DNA of 64,000 bases from Patella vulgata. Its lineage: Eukaryota > Mollusca > Gastropoda > Patellidae. The notes beneath the pieces were generated by a model. The model worked only from the letters and a program-made list of their open reading frames with translations, made no database searches and was not told where the DNA came from. Shown here piece after piece: positions 21,298 to 34,465 of the stretch (within the stretch, counting starts at the first letter, position 1; every line of letters begins with the position of its first letter). The stretch covers positions 23,235,622-23,299,621 of the forward strand of contig NC_065884.2 in NCBI RefSeq assembly GCF_932274485.2. The letters run 5' to 3'. A program made the position numbers and the translations under genes.

Positions 21298-24200
21298 GGT
21301 CAATTTTCTTCTTGTTCAGATATTGATAAAGTACTTTATTCACATTTATAGTGCTGAATCTGTATCCATTTGTGTAACACACTCATATTCAACATCCCCT
21401 TCCACTAACAAAGATATCCCAGACAAATTTCCTGAGACAGCACTGATACTTAAAGCTACAAAGTTTAATCTCTATAATGCTCAATTTAAAACTCTGCCAA
21501 CTGGTTAATTTTTTAGTGTGTTTTGTTTATCTCAAATAAGCAAGAGATTGTTTTCAAAGAATGTGACAGCGTTTAGCATTATCTCAAATTTAAGTCAATA
21601 TCTAGTGTTTTTTTACAAATAAAAAACCATCAATTTAACTGTATTTATTGTGTTTGATGGTTGAATTGTCTAAAAAAAACCTAATTTTATGGCATGTTAA
21701 TTGACTGACAAAAGTAAGTCCTGTTTTGAACACACTATATATATATAAATCAAGGTTCCAAGATGTTGACAAAATAACTCCTTAAGATAAGTGGATGAAT
21801 CTCAGCAACTAAGTTATACAGAGTTGTGGTAATCAGACAGTTATAAATCCTAAGAAATAATACAGAAAAACAATATCTACACAAGAACACTTGACAATTT
21901 ATATATAGTATATAAATTGTAATATTTCATCAGGTAGACAATCTTTATCAACTAATAGTTGTACTTCCTTGTAAAAAGGTGCAAATAATTGAATAATATT
22001 GCCGACAGTGATAATGAGGTCGGTTTTATTTATCAAATTTATTATCTGTTATTACTTTCCAGACATTGTTTACAAGATTTTTTTATATTTGAAGGAATGC
22101 ATTGACGTCTATAATAATAAAAATTACTTTTCATAGACGATTTTGTCCCAAGTTTAAAATGACTTAAAGTGCATTAAATATCTATATTTAAAAAAAAAAT
22201 CATATTTGCTTACAATTAAGAAACCAATCATGCTTAAAATTTTGAAAATAGATAAATCCAAAAACTCTCCCTCAATTATAAATTTGATAAAAGATGTCTA
22301 TTATAGCACTCAAGTACCTTTAAACAAAAGATAAATTTAGATATAAAAAACAATGCTCTTACTTACAAAACAATATTCATTTCTTTTTTGTTATACACAA
22401 ACACCTTTAGACTATATTTACAATTAAATATATAAACAATACTGTTAACTTTCAACAAATTTTGAAGTCAGATAAGAATTTTGATAGATATAGGTAATAT
22501 ACATCTTACATTAGATAAATGACTTGGACTGTTTACGATATGAACAGATTTAAAAAGCTATGATCCATATTAGGCTTAGATATAAATAAAAAAATATAGA
22601 TACAATCAACTGATTTTTGTTATATAAACTTGGGTAATTCAATTCAATATAAGTGTATTATGCTTACTATGTATTGAACAATGGAGTGGCTATTCACACA
22701 TGCTTCACTTGAGATTTTAGCATTAATTCACATGATTATTTTTGCATTTGAATATAAGAACACTATAGCCAAAAGAATATTGGGTGCCAAAGCATGTGAT
22801 AGCTGAAGAAAATACCTCCACCAATCAACAAAGCTGATACATGTTTTGATGAGCTAATGCTATTGCTAACTCATCCATTATCTAGACTGACGCAAATGTA
22901 ACAGAACTAAAATCTGTGTAACTTGCTTAAAAATTCTTAAAATCTCAATCGCACGCACTCAATATCTGGGGTCGGTGAATGGGCTGCTTTAGCTTCTGAT
23001 ACGATATTTTGGACTATCCGTTTCTCCAATCACAAGATTCAACAGAGGTGCTTAACACCTTTTCTAAACCACCAGCTTTTTTGATTCAATGTATAAGCTA
23101 TCATTTGGTTGTTTACTGTAATTGAACTTATTGTTTAGTTACAAACTCAAAGTCAGATTTATGTGTTCAAGGCACAGAGTTACTGTTTAATACGGATAAA
23201 ATACGGATAGTTTCTATTGGTAAATACAGTCTTGATGATTTTAACATACGATTTACCCTCACTGGCATTTGAACAGTCACTTAGATACAAGATTCTTGTA
23301 GCACTAAACTAGAAATTTTAACACAAAATCACTATTCATACATAACCTAGATACAAGATGCTAGTATAGCTCTAACCTAGATGAATTTTTAACACAAAAT
23401 CACAATACCTGGGTTGCTCGAAACGTAAAACTTGAGTCTAGGTACAATATTTCCAACTGGATACTTCACCCGGATATAATGGTTATTAAATTTCTGTGTA
23501 ATTGACAGCTCCTTGAAAGATTGCTATATGTATATATATCCCCTACAGTTTGGTTTAATGAGATACGGTTTTCTTATGTCCGTGATATCCTGTTACAAAA
23601 TTGTTGTACCATGAAAATTTCATTCAATCATTGAATGTCGTGTAACTAGTAGTACTGCCGCAGGTCGAATATACAGTTTATCTGTACAGCCAGTAAAACT
23701 GGAAAAGAGAGTAATGTAATGATAGAGAATAGTTGAAATAACCTATGATCTTGTTTATGCATTCTTTGTATATAGAACTATAGAATATACATACAAACTA
23801 TGGGTTATTATAAATACATGTGTATACAAACCAGAGATTAAAGAGATGATGTGATAGGAGATCAAATAATCTCTTCTGTCAATGATATTTTTCTATGTCA
23901 ATATGTAAATATATCACCATAATGTTAAGATGGGGATGAACTGTCTGAAATAGTGTCTTCTTTTGAAGTAATAGAGGAAATTTACTGAACATCATGTTTA
24001 TAAGGTGTTTTCGAGGGGATGACAATGGTGAACTGGTGTGCCCCCAAATCTTTGGGCATGGCATTCACAGAAATTCAAAGCAATCTTTACACTTCTCTAT
24101 TTATTCAATCCACACCTATCAATATTAAGATGTCAAATTCAAAGAATCTTGAGAATGCTTCATCTTGAGCTTGTTTCAGTAGGATACATGTATCTTTGAT

Positions 24201-25302
24201 TATATCAGTGTAAATTCGGGGTCTGGTGATATGCAGGCAAAAACAGAGAAATTCGGGTAGCTAAATAAATGAGTTATGTACAACTATGGGTGTAAATTCC
24301 ATTTTAGACATAGGTATAGCCATTTATAGCAAAAATTTACTTCTTTTACCAATGTACGTAAGTAATAATAATTTGTTGAGATACAAGCTATAAGTACAAT
24401 TAGTGGAAGAAATTATGTCTTTCTCTAAGCAAATAAAGCATTTAAGTTCACATTTTGCAAAAAGCCCATTTCTGTTTCAAGGGATAATTTCTGTGTATTC
24501 CTTTTTCTGTCAGTTTGAGTTGAAAATCACCAACTCTACGTGTAACTTTCAATGAACAAAATATTTTTCAGGAAGCGCTGTCATAGAAAACCCTGGTTAT
24601 ACATACATGTAGTCCATTAAATATGGGTACCATAAAATTATGTTTAAACTGAATACAGATATGTACGTCTTTTAATGTTTTTTGTCATATGAGACTGAGA
24701 GTAGTTGTGTGCATGAATTACATTTCATTATTACAATCTTCGGACATAGAATATATTGTGATGTTTTTACTTCCACTGAGCAGTCATTTCTTATCATATA
24801 TTGTATTGCATTTATCTTAAAGCAAGGCAGACGGATATCACATTTTGACCCAGTATTCGACTTGGCTCTATTTCACAATTAAGAGTTATTTATGAATAAA
24901 TACCGTAATGAAAATATGCCCCCGGCCATTATTATGACATGCTTGGTTATACAATTCAAAACACCGCTTATACGTTGTAATGTCGCGTATACAGTGCATA
25001 CACACTGATTTTGTGTTGATGTGATAATATTCTCTTACCGTAACTAAATTGCCATTATGAGAGTAGTATACCCGCTCCGACTTATGCAGTGTAATGCAGT
25101 AGGTAGTTTTAGTGCCTACAACTGATTTGTCAAAATATTTGTTCATTCCATCTTCTAAACATGTTAACAAAGACAATTAGACGTTTCCTTGTTGATTACG
25201 GTGTCAGTCAAGCGAAAAATTATTCTTAAATGAAATGGAGTTACCTCCCATACACTATTCGGTTACTTCTCTACCCAAGTAATATTGAAGTGGCATCGGC
25301 TT
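21298..25302. other. Upstream region of SLC43, nothing coding recognised
   Basis: AT-rich and free of recognised repeats except a 65-bp local direct duplication at about 23275-23405 (AGATACAAGATNCTNGTA ... TTTTAACACAAAATCAC twice). The transporter's promoter should lie in the first part, but no TATA or initiator could be singled out. Confidence 0.45.
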
Positions 25303-25365
25303 AAGCAATCTGAACGCATACAGATCCTATTTCGTTTCGTTTTTTATTGCTCAAATTTCACGGAG
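25303..25365. repeat. MITE-M terminal fragment
   Basis: CAATCTGAACGCATACAGAT then CCTATTTCGTTTCGTTTTTT matches a MITE-M end. The rest of the element is not seen. Confidence 0.5.
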
Positions 25366-25805
25366 ACTGAAGTAGTGGCCCGTTTCCACCTAGGGCGATA
25401 TTACAGAAGAAAGGACGAAAGAGGAATTCACAGCCCCCATCTCAATAGCAGTGTTCTGTTTGATGAAGTGTAGCCAGTAAAATGCACTGTTTAGTTGAGC
25501 TTTGCGCGAGATGTGCACGGAATTCTGGGAATTACCGATTGCGCGGTTAAAAATTTAAAAAAATTGAAATACTAATATAGTTTATGTCAGTAACAGTCAG
25601 TGGTCCCTTACCTTTTTTTTTACCATGCCCCATTTCAACATCGCAAATCATTTTGTGCCCCCTTAAATTTGATATGAAAACAAATTGAGTTTTGTAATAT
25701 TGCGCCCCACGTTGGGAATCTCTGGTTTATGTCATTCTGTCAATGTTCAACTAATACTAATTCAACTAAAAATGCGATAGTAGAGTTCCAAATATATGCA
25801 CCGGA

Positions 25806-26085
25806 ATGAAATGGAATGGGGTTTAACGTCCAACATTTTTCTACCAACAGGGCCAACTGAAGACAGGCATACACAAAACAGGGAATTTTGCCCGGAGAAC
25901 AGTGTTTCCGTCCACTCTTCGTCGAATGCCAACTTGCAATTGGTTCTTTTCCGAGCTATCCAATGTGTACACGGGTCCCCGTTTTTGTACCATCCAAATG
26001 GCTAGACACTGTTCCTTGTTAAATAGACTCCCAGTTTTGCACCACTGACAAGCCAAAACCTGGATTGAATCCAATATCTCCAGGG
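25806..26085 (-). repeat. SINE-2, diverged, inverted
   Basis: Starts with the tail side GAAATGGAATGGGGTTTAAC, then GAAGACAGGCATAC, GGGAATTTTGCCCGG, GTGTACACGGG and ACTGACAAGCC in SINE-2 order. The tRNA-like head is eroded. Confidence 0.7.
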
Positions 26086-27549
26086 GGATCAGACCTGAAT
26101 TAATTCCCGAAAAATATCCCGTTTACAGACGGTGTCTTTGTTCGTCAGCGAGAGCCGAAATCTCGGAGCTTACCGTGTAGAAGCCTCCCCAAGAAAATGT
26201 GGAAAACTTGATGTCCGAAAACGCGTTTTCCCGCTTTTCAAGACAGTGAATACAGTAACTTAGGTGGCTGAGCTGAATTCCAAACAACTAATCAACCGTT
26301 TAGTATGGGGAGCGCTATACCGGAGAAAATTTAACTGCCGCAGATGCGTTTTTCTTCAACGTTGTCCAATGGTTTTGCAACCGAAATCTCATTCCATAAC
26401 GACCTGAATTCCAATCATCGAATCAAACTGTTGTAGCTGCATTCACAAATAATAAGCAATGCCCGGAAAATGCCGCACGCATTTAAATGAAATGATGATA
26501 GCTCACAGACTTGGAAAACAACATATAATTTTATTCTTAACATGTACTCCAGCGTGTAACTATGACATTAAACTTAAAAACTTATCTCCCTTTCTTCAAG
26601 AATTATTTCAAAATTGGTACTCATTAGGGGTGCTCGATTGTCAGTCCAGAACGTAACGAATTGGCGGAATTGCAATTGTGTGACGAATATTGTAACCTTT
26701 ATAAAAGTACACCGTTAGCTGTCAAAAGCTTACTAAGTAATTTATCCGACTGGACGCTGATAGCACCGCCCCCCCCCCCCGCCCGCAACCACCCTCTATG
26801 AATATCGCTCCTACAGGCCTAGACTTAGATATTATATTATTTGTTATTTCCGCTCCGAACGAGACAGCTTGTAATTTACATTATAATATAGAAAGGGGTT
26901 ATTAAGTAGTTTAACCGACTGGAAACAATATATAAAGACATATATTACACGGTAAGATACTCGCTGCTAATTTACGTTGGTGATCCAAAAAAACTAGGGG
27001 TTCTCTTCAGTGCCATAAAACCTATAACAGATTGGTTTAAAACAATTGTCACGAATTCATACTATGTATTTATAAAAGAGTTTTCAGTATTTTGAGAAAC
27101 ATGCAAAACGCGCGAAATGTGTTTAGTTGGTGAAGAGGAAGTGATAATTTTTTTTCAGATCTTATTCCTGGCTAAAAATGATGATCGACACTAACTGTTG
27201 TCACATAATATATTATATTAGATAAAAAAAAACAAAAAAAAAACAAGTATTACATGTAGTTGCTTTATGTGAGAATAAATATGTTTTAAGTAAAAAAAAA
27301 ATGAATGCTTTAAATTTGTGTATCTCAAAATGTTCACAGTGAACCAAATACAACCTTTAGACAGTTTGTTCTGTATTGCAGAGCGTTCAACCCAACGAAA
27401 GTTATGGGAAAAGCTGGAGTCGGGCAAAGAGAGAAGTTCTAAATAACATTTAATACAATGAAAGAATATTTGGTGGTCTACCTCAAAATGAAAGTCTAAA
27501 AAAGAGTAATTTCCCTTTTACCATCTATCTTATAATACTTTTTTGCCAC
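26086..27549. other. Intergenic, nothing recognised
   Basis: Contains a poly-C run at about 26767-26780 and A-rich runs at 27224-27243 and 27291-27301. No coding region is supported. Confidence 0.45.
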
Positions 27550-28256
27550 ACTGATCAGAAGTAAATTTTCGCTAGGCCGCTACAATCACTGATAAGGATG
27601 ACATCGATGCGACTTAATGAGCCAGAAATATTAAACATGCATTATACAAGAGCTAAATCTGCCTAGTGCAGGTCTTTCTTTAGGCCTGAAATGTTTTCTA
27701 AAGTATTAATTAGACATTAATTAAACTGATCCAGGCCTTAATCAACTCTCGATGGCATCAGATTTCTCCGATATTAAATAGATTAGAATGGTTCAGCGAT
27801 ACTTTGATTTAATCAAATATGGAGGACTGAGACTTAGCCTCGATCAACCAGTACGGTGGTTTAAATTATTGCACACGTCTGTCAAACCTTCAAAGGCTAA
27901 TATCTTCGCTTGCAATAGAGTAATTTGAATGAAATTTTCAAATTATTCATTTTACATCATCTACTTTCGAACTATTATAGCAAGAATAGATAGTTCTTTA
28001 TCTAAATCTTACATAATGTATCTTTAACTTTTTTCCTGCGACAAATTAAATTCTAAAACATTTTTTTTTATGTATTGGAAAAATAAATAAAGGCGTTTGA
28101 CGTATTTGTAGTTAAAAATTATTTCCTATTTAGTGTAAATGGTTATTAAAATGACTAAAAGGCAGCATTCCGCCCGAAGCAGTAACGTCTTATGTAAACA
28201 ATGCACGCGCCATTCAGCCCATGATTGACCCCGCGTGCTGTGACGGCACGTGTTAA
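27550..28256 (-). repeat. Repeat R copy, interrupted by MITE1
   Basis: Both flanks of the MITE1 insertion (27550-27630 and 28028-28256) are the reverse complement of one continuous stretch at 48362-48652. Repeat R is therefore an older dispersed repeat. No inverted ends or coding capacity were seen. Confidence 0.75.
27631..28027 (-). repeat. MITE1, full length, inserted in repeat R
   Basis: Bounded by TTAA at 27631-27634 and 28024-28027. The related locus at 48362-48652 has a single TTAA (48564-48567) at exactly this point and no insert. This gives direct comparative evidence for insertion with TTAA duplication. Confidence 0.88.
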
Positions 28257-28764
28257 GGCAGTCACAAGCCCTACATGGATGAATTCCTCTTACTCGGATG
28301 AAGGCTAATTATCATTGTCATGGCGGATCCATGCAGCATTTCGTAAAAGGGTGGTGGTGAGAGGGTATTTACGATCGAAGCGAGCATCTGTGGGAAAGAG
28401 CCCCATCCACCCACCCGCGTGTTTCTGTTTTATTTCTAATTTGTTTGCGGTATATATACTGAGCGCCATGAAAAACGCATCACTTTTTTTCCCAAATATT
28501 TTATTACTAGGTGGTTTTGTATGTATAATATTATGCAATACTATGAACTATTGTTTCACACAATGCTCCCAAACGCAAAAAAATATCGGCCCGTGTGCAC
28601 ACAAAAAAATTGCACGAGATGCACATGAAAAACCCAATATTCACGTGCAGCATTGTGTGTGAGCCTTTTAAAAGCATGTTTTCAACTTAATGTGCAGTAC
28701 ATGGACTGTGAAACGTCAATCTGTCGTAATATGTTGTTGGACGTGTGAAGGAATCGAGCTAGAG

Positions 28765-30049
28765 ATGCCGAGACTTACTGAAAATCAACGGAATGAAGCC
28801 ATGGGAATGTCCAGGGCTGGCATGTCTACACGTGCTATTGCCAGACACTTCAATTGTCATCAGTCCACTATTGTAAGGTTGGTAGGGGGGTTGGATGGCT
28901 GAATGGGTAGCGTGCGCGCGCTGTATCATAAAGTCTGTCATTGAATCGACTGGAGTAGTTTCGAATCCCCGGTTGTACGTGACAAGGAGTAGGGTCGCCT
29001 GTCCAACCTCGTGGGTTTTCTCCGGGTCCTCCGGTTTCCTCCCACTGCTAAAGACCCCTATGCGCAAGCGAATTATTGAAATAAAATTAAACCATATGTT
29101 AGTCCCGAAATGACCTAGTTTGTGTCGAGTGGACGTTTAACCCCATTTCTCTCTCTCTCTGTAAGGTTGGTGGAACGTGTTCGAGTTACTGGATCAACAC
29201 GTGACCGTCAACGTCCTGGTCCACAACGCGTTACAACCGAGGCTCAAGACCGCTACATCCGGGTCACTCATCTACGTGGCAGATTCCGCCCAGCGACTCG
29301 AACAGGTGCAGCAGTGGTCGGAAGACAAGGACCAGTAAGTGCCAACACCGTAAGACGTCGTCTAAGAGAAGTACGACTCCGTGCACGACGACTTTATCTT
29401 GGAGCTGTCCTCAGGGATCATCACCGTCAGCGGCGTTTGATATGGGCTCAAGGACACCAGGCATGGAGAAGAGTAGACTGGCAAAGTGTGCTCTTCAGTG
29501 ATGAGAGTCGCTTTCATCTTTATCACGCTGATGGCCGTCAACGTGTGTGGAGACGTCTTGGGGAACGTCTTGCAGACTGCTGTGTCTTCGAAACGAATCG
29601 ATAGGGTGGGGAAGTGTAATGGTGTAGGGAGGCTTCACATTTCATCACTGGACCGCCCTACACATTTGCAGGGGTCGCGTTAATGCTGTAGCCTACCGTG
29701 ATGATGTCTTGCAACCAATTGTTGTTCCGATGTTTCGAGCGCACCCACAACTTCAGCACTTCCAACAGGATCATGCACGTCCGCATACCGCCCGTTTTAG
29801 TATGGACTACCTGGCTGCTAACAACATCAATATCTTGGACTGGCCAGCCATGTCTCCGGACATGTCTGGGATGAGATTGGACGCCGTCTGTATCGTAGAA
29901 CACAGATGCACACCATTGCTGCTTTAGAAGCTGCTCTTGTCCAAGAATGGAACAATTTGCCCCAGGTCTTCTTTCAAACATTGATAAATTCCATGCGACG
30001 TCGCTGCACAGCGTGCGTAAGAGCCCGTGGAGGACACACGCGCTACTGA
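28765..30049 (+). pseudogene. Tc1-like transposase, disrupted
   Basis: The N terminus starts MPRLTENQRNEAMGM, with a helix-turn-helix segment (AGMSTRAIARHFNCHQSTIV). SINE-1 then splits the gene at 28884. After the insert the protein resumes with ERVRVTGSTRDRQRPGP and reaches the first catalytic Asp in FSDESRF (about 29494-29520). A one-base shift near 29600, in the region usually reading GGGSVMVWGG, moves the rest to another frame. That part still shows the second Asp (QQDHARPH, about 29764). Near 29866 about 14 bases are missing, which removes the segment holding the third catalytic acid (normally SPIEHVWDE). The C terminus RARGGHTRY survives. This copy cannot encode an enzyme. Confidence 0.88.
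28884..29159 (+). repeat. SINE-1, full length, within the Tc1-like transposase
   Basis: 276 bp. The tRNA-like head has box A (TGGCTGAATGGGTAGCGTGC) and box B (GTTTCGAATCCCC). The 3' part ends GTGGACGTTTAACCCCATTTC plus a CT run. It is flanked by a perfect 12-bp target duplication, TGTAAGGTTGGT, at 28872-28883 and 29160-29171. This is the reference copy of the family in this window. Confidence 0.92.
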
Positions 30050-30289
30050 CATCTATGTCGTACTTTTGGTTTTGACCCCTCTGACTTTGTACCGTTGATT
30101 ACACATTAAACATCCATAAGTGTACAAATGTATTGTTATTGATGTGTTCCCATTTGAATATTGTTCACAATAAGAAGCAAAATAAATAAGATATGTTTAC
30201 AGGATCATTTTGTTATACGAAGAATTAAGTGATGCGTTTTCCATGGCGCTCAGTATATCTAACTACAAGCCCGGCTGGAGGACCTACAA

Positions 30290-31080
30290 AATTCATACAT
30301 ATTTCACAAATTGCATAAAAGGCAGGGGTTATAGCTCTACAATGTACCAAAGTCAAACTCATCCAATAACTTTTGATCCCTAACACATAGTTTAAGTTTC
30401 ATTTTCATCTCATGAATTGGGCAAAAATTGTCGCCTCCGGAAGGATCACAAATTTCATTCATATTTCAAATTTTGCGTAAAAGGTAGGGGGTCAATGCGC
30501 TCCAAAATTGAACTCCTCCAAGAACTGGTGATACTCGTTTTAATTTTCATCTAAATAGGAACAAAGTTTTGACCTCTAGATGGTCCACAACCTGAGTATT
30601 ACATGCTTTTATACTATTTTCGTAAAGGGGAGCGGCCATTTGACCGAATGTTTCGGTCGGATTTTCACTAAATTCGGACTCAAACATAATTATTATGTAA
30701 CAGTGAGATATCTGAAAGGTTTTGAAAACAATATAAACTGGTGAACCTTCGAGGATCAACAAGCTGAAAACATGATATTTCGTACAGTCTGAGGACGTCA
30801 TAATCCAGAAAGTTATGGTCCAATACGCACCAATATCGAAATTTGCACTAACCTTAATTAAGAGTAACGGTGATATATTTGAAAGTTTTTTACACGGATC
30901 CACAAGATAAAAAAAGAATATATATAGGAAGTTACGGTCCTATATGCGCCAATATCGAAAGAAATGGAGATCTTTCGGTTATAAACATGCATTGTCAGTT
31001 TGATCAGGTTGGCCCCCAAAAACCCCAGAACCTTAGTCTCGTGTTTTATCCTACACATATTTGTAAAGTTTAGTAACGCA
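30290..31080. repeat. Diverged relative of the 16.4-17.6 kb tandem repeat
   Basis: Shares phrases in order with 16385-17590: GACCTCTAGATGGTCCACAA, CGGCCATTTGACCG, GGATTTTCACTAAATTCG and GTTACGGTCC-TATATGCGCC-AATATCGAAAG. The reading frames across it are not supported as genes. Confidence 0.65.
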
Positions 31081-31812
31081 GGAAACCTCCATTGACTGTG
31101 TTTGCATGATAAGGGATTTAGAAAAAGAAATAAAATTACACTTCATTGCTGAGTAATTTTATTAGCCGGAAATCGCTCAGAAAGCTTTTCTGGCGATCAA
31201 GACCCCAAGGAGCTTCCGGGTCCTAGGCGGCCCCTCGATTCTCGCCTAAAATCCTAGGATGGTATCCCCCCCCCTATTAAGAATTGCTTCCACCGGCCCG
31301 GTATTAGTTCGGAAATTTGATGTGAACTACATGTATATCATACTATATTTGTTAATGTGTTCACAATAAAGAATTGCATTGTGGCATCTAACCTCACAAC
31401 GAATTCGTTCTTTTATTTTGAAAATAACAAATCATACTACAAACCGCTACTATTAACCATATTTACAACTGTAATATGTATCCATGGCAGATCGTATTGT
31501 ATTTTCTTGATACATGTTTGTGCACCCATTAAGTATACATTCGGATCAGTCCAACATCCCGCATAAAGGTAATTACGAGTTTCCGAATTAAAAAGTATAC
31601 CTCCAAGCATCTTACTGATCTTATCTTCTACCGCAAACTGTTACCCAGTCTAATTGCTGGTTCTAATCGCCGCTCGCGTTCTTTCCGCCTTCCCCTCTTC
31701 TCTTATTTGGGACAGTTAGTTTGTAACCGGAATCAGCTATTCATGTTCTCAACTTGACGAAACTCACTGGAAGCCACGGGGTTGTTCTTCGTCGTATTCA
31801 AACTTGTTAGCC

Positions 31813-32183
31813 TTAAAGGAGCTAAATCACTATTCTTTGGCCGCAACGCATATAATATGAATGTATATAAACTGATTTACATTTAATCGTTTCTGTTAAC
31901 TGTAATTTCTAATCAGTTACGATCGGCGTCAGGTTATTCCAGTCTACACCGATAGTATTCTCCTACATGGAATATTTTAGAATCGTTTATCATTTTGATT
32001 TTGTCTTAAATATTGGATATCAAAAGCCCAACTTTTCGTGGTAAGATAACAACACCAATGTTGATTTAAATTGACCAATAAGTCGTGTTTGCAATGTCGA
32101 AGACTGGATGATATTGAGTTAAAAACTTCTGCTTCTGCGATTTAATGGCCACCATCAACTTGTTGATTTTTATGCTCCTTTAA
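31813..32183 (+). repeat. MITE2, complete copy
   Basis: TTAA at 31813-31816 and 32180-32183. Ends AGGAGCTAAATCAC and, inverted, AGGAGCATAAAAATC. The body matches 40058-40814 (ACGCATATAATA, TGTATATAAACTGATTTACA, TATTGGATATCAAAAGCCCA). 371 bp, no coding capacity. Confidence 0.75.
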
Positions 32184-32194
32184 AGTGTGCTGCT

Positions 32195-32339
32195 TAAAAT
32201 ATGTCCTCTAATGTTATTTGGCTTAGAGTGAAGCAATATGACTGAAATTTTCAGCATATTCCCTTTACGTTATCTAGTTTTTAGCTATTATAGTGAGAAC
32301 TGTCCGCTCTTTATGTAATCTTCCATAATGTATCTTTAA
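32195..32339 (-). repeat. MITE1 fragment
   Basis: The reverse complement of the first part of MITE1 (2181 to about 2275). The tip CATAATGTATCT-TTAA ends at 32339. It begins 12 bases after MITE2. Confidence 0.65.
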
Positions 32340-33175
32340 TTTCATCCTGTTGTGTTCCTTTATTTGTAAAAAAGTCCTCGAAACGTGAATGGGCCCATCT
32401 TTAATGCCGGAAAGGAAATAATAATAATATGTGGCTTTAGTAGGTTATACGAACACTAGACAGAACGGACTCCGGTATTTCATTATATTGTGTATAACAA
32501 TATAAATCAATAGGTCTGGATAATGGAGTATAACGAGTAGTAATCATCAAGTCGTTATTATACAGAATAATGCATATAATAAAGAAAAACTAAATGACAG
32601 AAAATTACTCGTTTTTCCTCTGTAAAACCAGTCATTTAGACCTAGGTCAGTTCGATGACCAGAATTTAGACGCTACCAAGCTCTGCTAACGAGCTCATTT
32701 TATCCTAATATCATCTTGAACATTTGATAACGAGGCTAATCACTCCCGCCACAATTTGATGACAGAAATTAAGGGTTGTTGCACGTGAAGGCAATAATAG
32801 TTATTACGTTCTGCTAGTAGAGCAACGCAATGAAGAACCACTTTTTAGATACAATTGATCAAAACTTTCTTCAATCCATTGAGAATCTATCAAAAAAATT
32901 TTTCTTTCGTCCTGTTCTTCATTATAACAGATCATTTTATACACTTATTGGCATACTGGGAAGGTTCCGATTTCTCCAGATATGGTTTGTGTCAAATATT
33001 TTATAACGAATATACATTTTGTGGGTTTGTCTATATCAAATTCAATAAGGTTTCGTATAAACGCTAAACCATATCTACTAAGGTATGATGTTATTTCATT
33101 GGTGGTATGTACATGTTTCTACACAACAAATGTTAGTTTTAGAAAGACGCATAGTTTTATGTGTAAAATAACGTA
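32340..33175. other. Intergenic, nothing recognised
   Basis: No repeat or coding region is supported. Confidence 0.45.
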
Positions 33176-33300
33176 GCGCCATACTGTGCCTTATGAGGGA
33201 AATGTTACTCTGACAATGGTGCTACGGCCTGCTCTTATCGGGTTCTATTATTAACTGCATGCCAGTTTTGGAAACCACGCTGAAAATCCCGACCACACGC
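33176..33300 (-). repeat. SINE-2 relic
   Basis: CGCCATACTGTG, TATGAGGGAAATGTTACTC, GCTACGGCCTGCTCTTATCG and GGAAACCACGCTGAAAATC follow SINE-2 order. Large internal parts are missing. Confidence 0.6.
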
Positions 33301-34465
33301 ATAATTATTAAAAAAAATACTTAGTCGCACACAAATTTCATCCCTAGCATTCTTACCGGGTATGAAGATTCCTCACAACCTACATGAACCCACTTGATCT
33401 GACCCAAAATATTCTTTGCTCTTTTTTTTATTTTTTCAGTGAGATTCGATAGTCTGCTTGAACATATGCTTAACCTATCACTTCCGGTACAAGGAGACAA
33501 AATTGAGGTCTATCATTCGAGAAAAGTTATTTATGCCACTGCACGTGAGGTTACATCATATGTACAGATATGTTTCTGACAAAAATGAGCCCAAGGGAAG
33601 TAATTGTTTAGACAACAAACTTGGAAGGCTGATGTTATTGGTATTTTAACACGATAAAGAACAAAATACCACTGCCAGCTTTCATGTTCCAGTTTCGTAC
33701 TTTGTGACTGATAATTCTAATGACGCACTTCCGGTTTACCATTGACGAATTTTAAGTTAATATCTACAAGTTCTGTGTGCGGGAAAGACGTGAAAATTCT
33801 CTTGATTTTGGCGAGAAATCAATTTATCATTTTATGTACTCATCCCACGCCGGGTAAATATTCTCCTATTTCACACCAGCGAGTTAGACAGCTACCCATG
33901 CAAGAGTTTCAGATAAAAATCACTGATAAAAAAAATACAAGACATCCATGCGAGAGTTTATTAACTGTCGATTTTTTTGGATGTGGAAAAAATCAACCGT
34001 TATTAAAATTCTTTTATTTGCAATTCTTTACTTTGTCAAAAGAAATCGGCCATTTTAATGGATAGCTATTCTATGATAGTAGGCGGACTGTATAGTTTGT
34101 TCTTGATTCGATATACTGTCTAGAAAGGATTTATTTCTATAAAATGATATGAACAGAACATGAGTTATTGGCTCTATTATTTCTTAGTATGGAGAATAAT
34201 AAAAAAAAAATTTTGATATAAGATTGTCGAAATGATTTCTGGCAAAAGCAGGGGTTATGTGGAACGGGGTCAGGTATGTGGGCGTATTATATTTGGAAGG
34301 TTTAAATACCACCTCAGTAGCATTATTTGGAATGATTGATTCACGGGGCGGTCCAGATGGGGACATGGGCCAATAGACCCCCCCCCCCCAACACCCACTC
34401 TCCCTAGATAAGCCACTGATTAGATCATGTTATAATACGATATACAGAATACGTATTTTGATGTC
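33301..34465. other. Intergenic, nothing recognised
   Basis: The longest open stretch (33742-34065, +) shows no family motif and unremarkable composition. A poly-C run lies at 34379-34389. Confidence 0.4.

Larger units (their letters stand above)
28459..30253 (+). mobile_element. Second Tc1-like transposon, broken, with SINE-1 inside
   Basis: The ends CTGAGCGCCATG(A/G)AAAACG are inverted over about 27 bp, with TA on both sides (28457-28458 and 30254-30255). Total length is 1795 bp, of which 288 bp is the SINE-1 insert plus its target duplication. Its ends and protein differ from the element at 11228, so this is a distinct Tc1-like lineage. Confidence 0.88.

Noticed and set aside
33742-34065. 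107-codon open stretch on + strand
   Set aside because: No recognisable motif, no splice or UTR support, and codon use not distinguishable from the surroundings.
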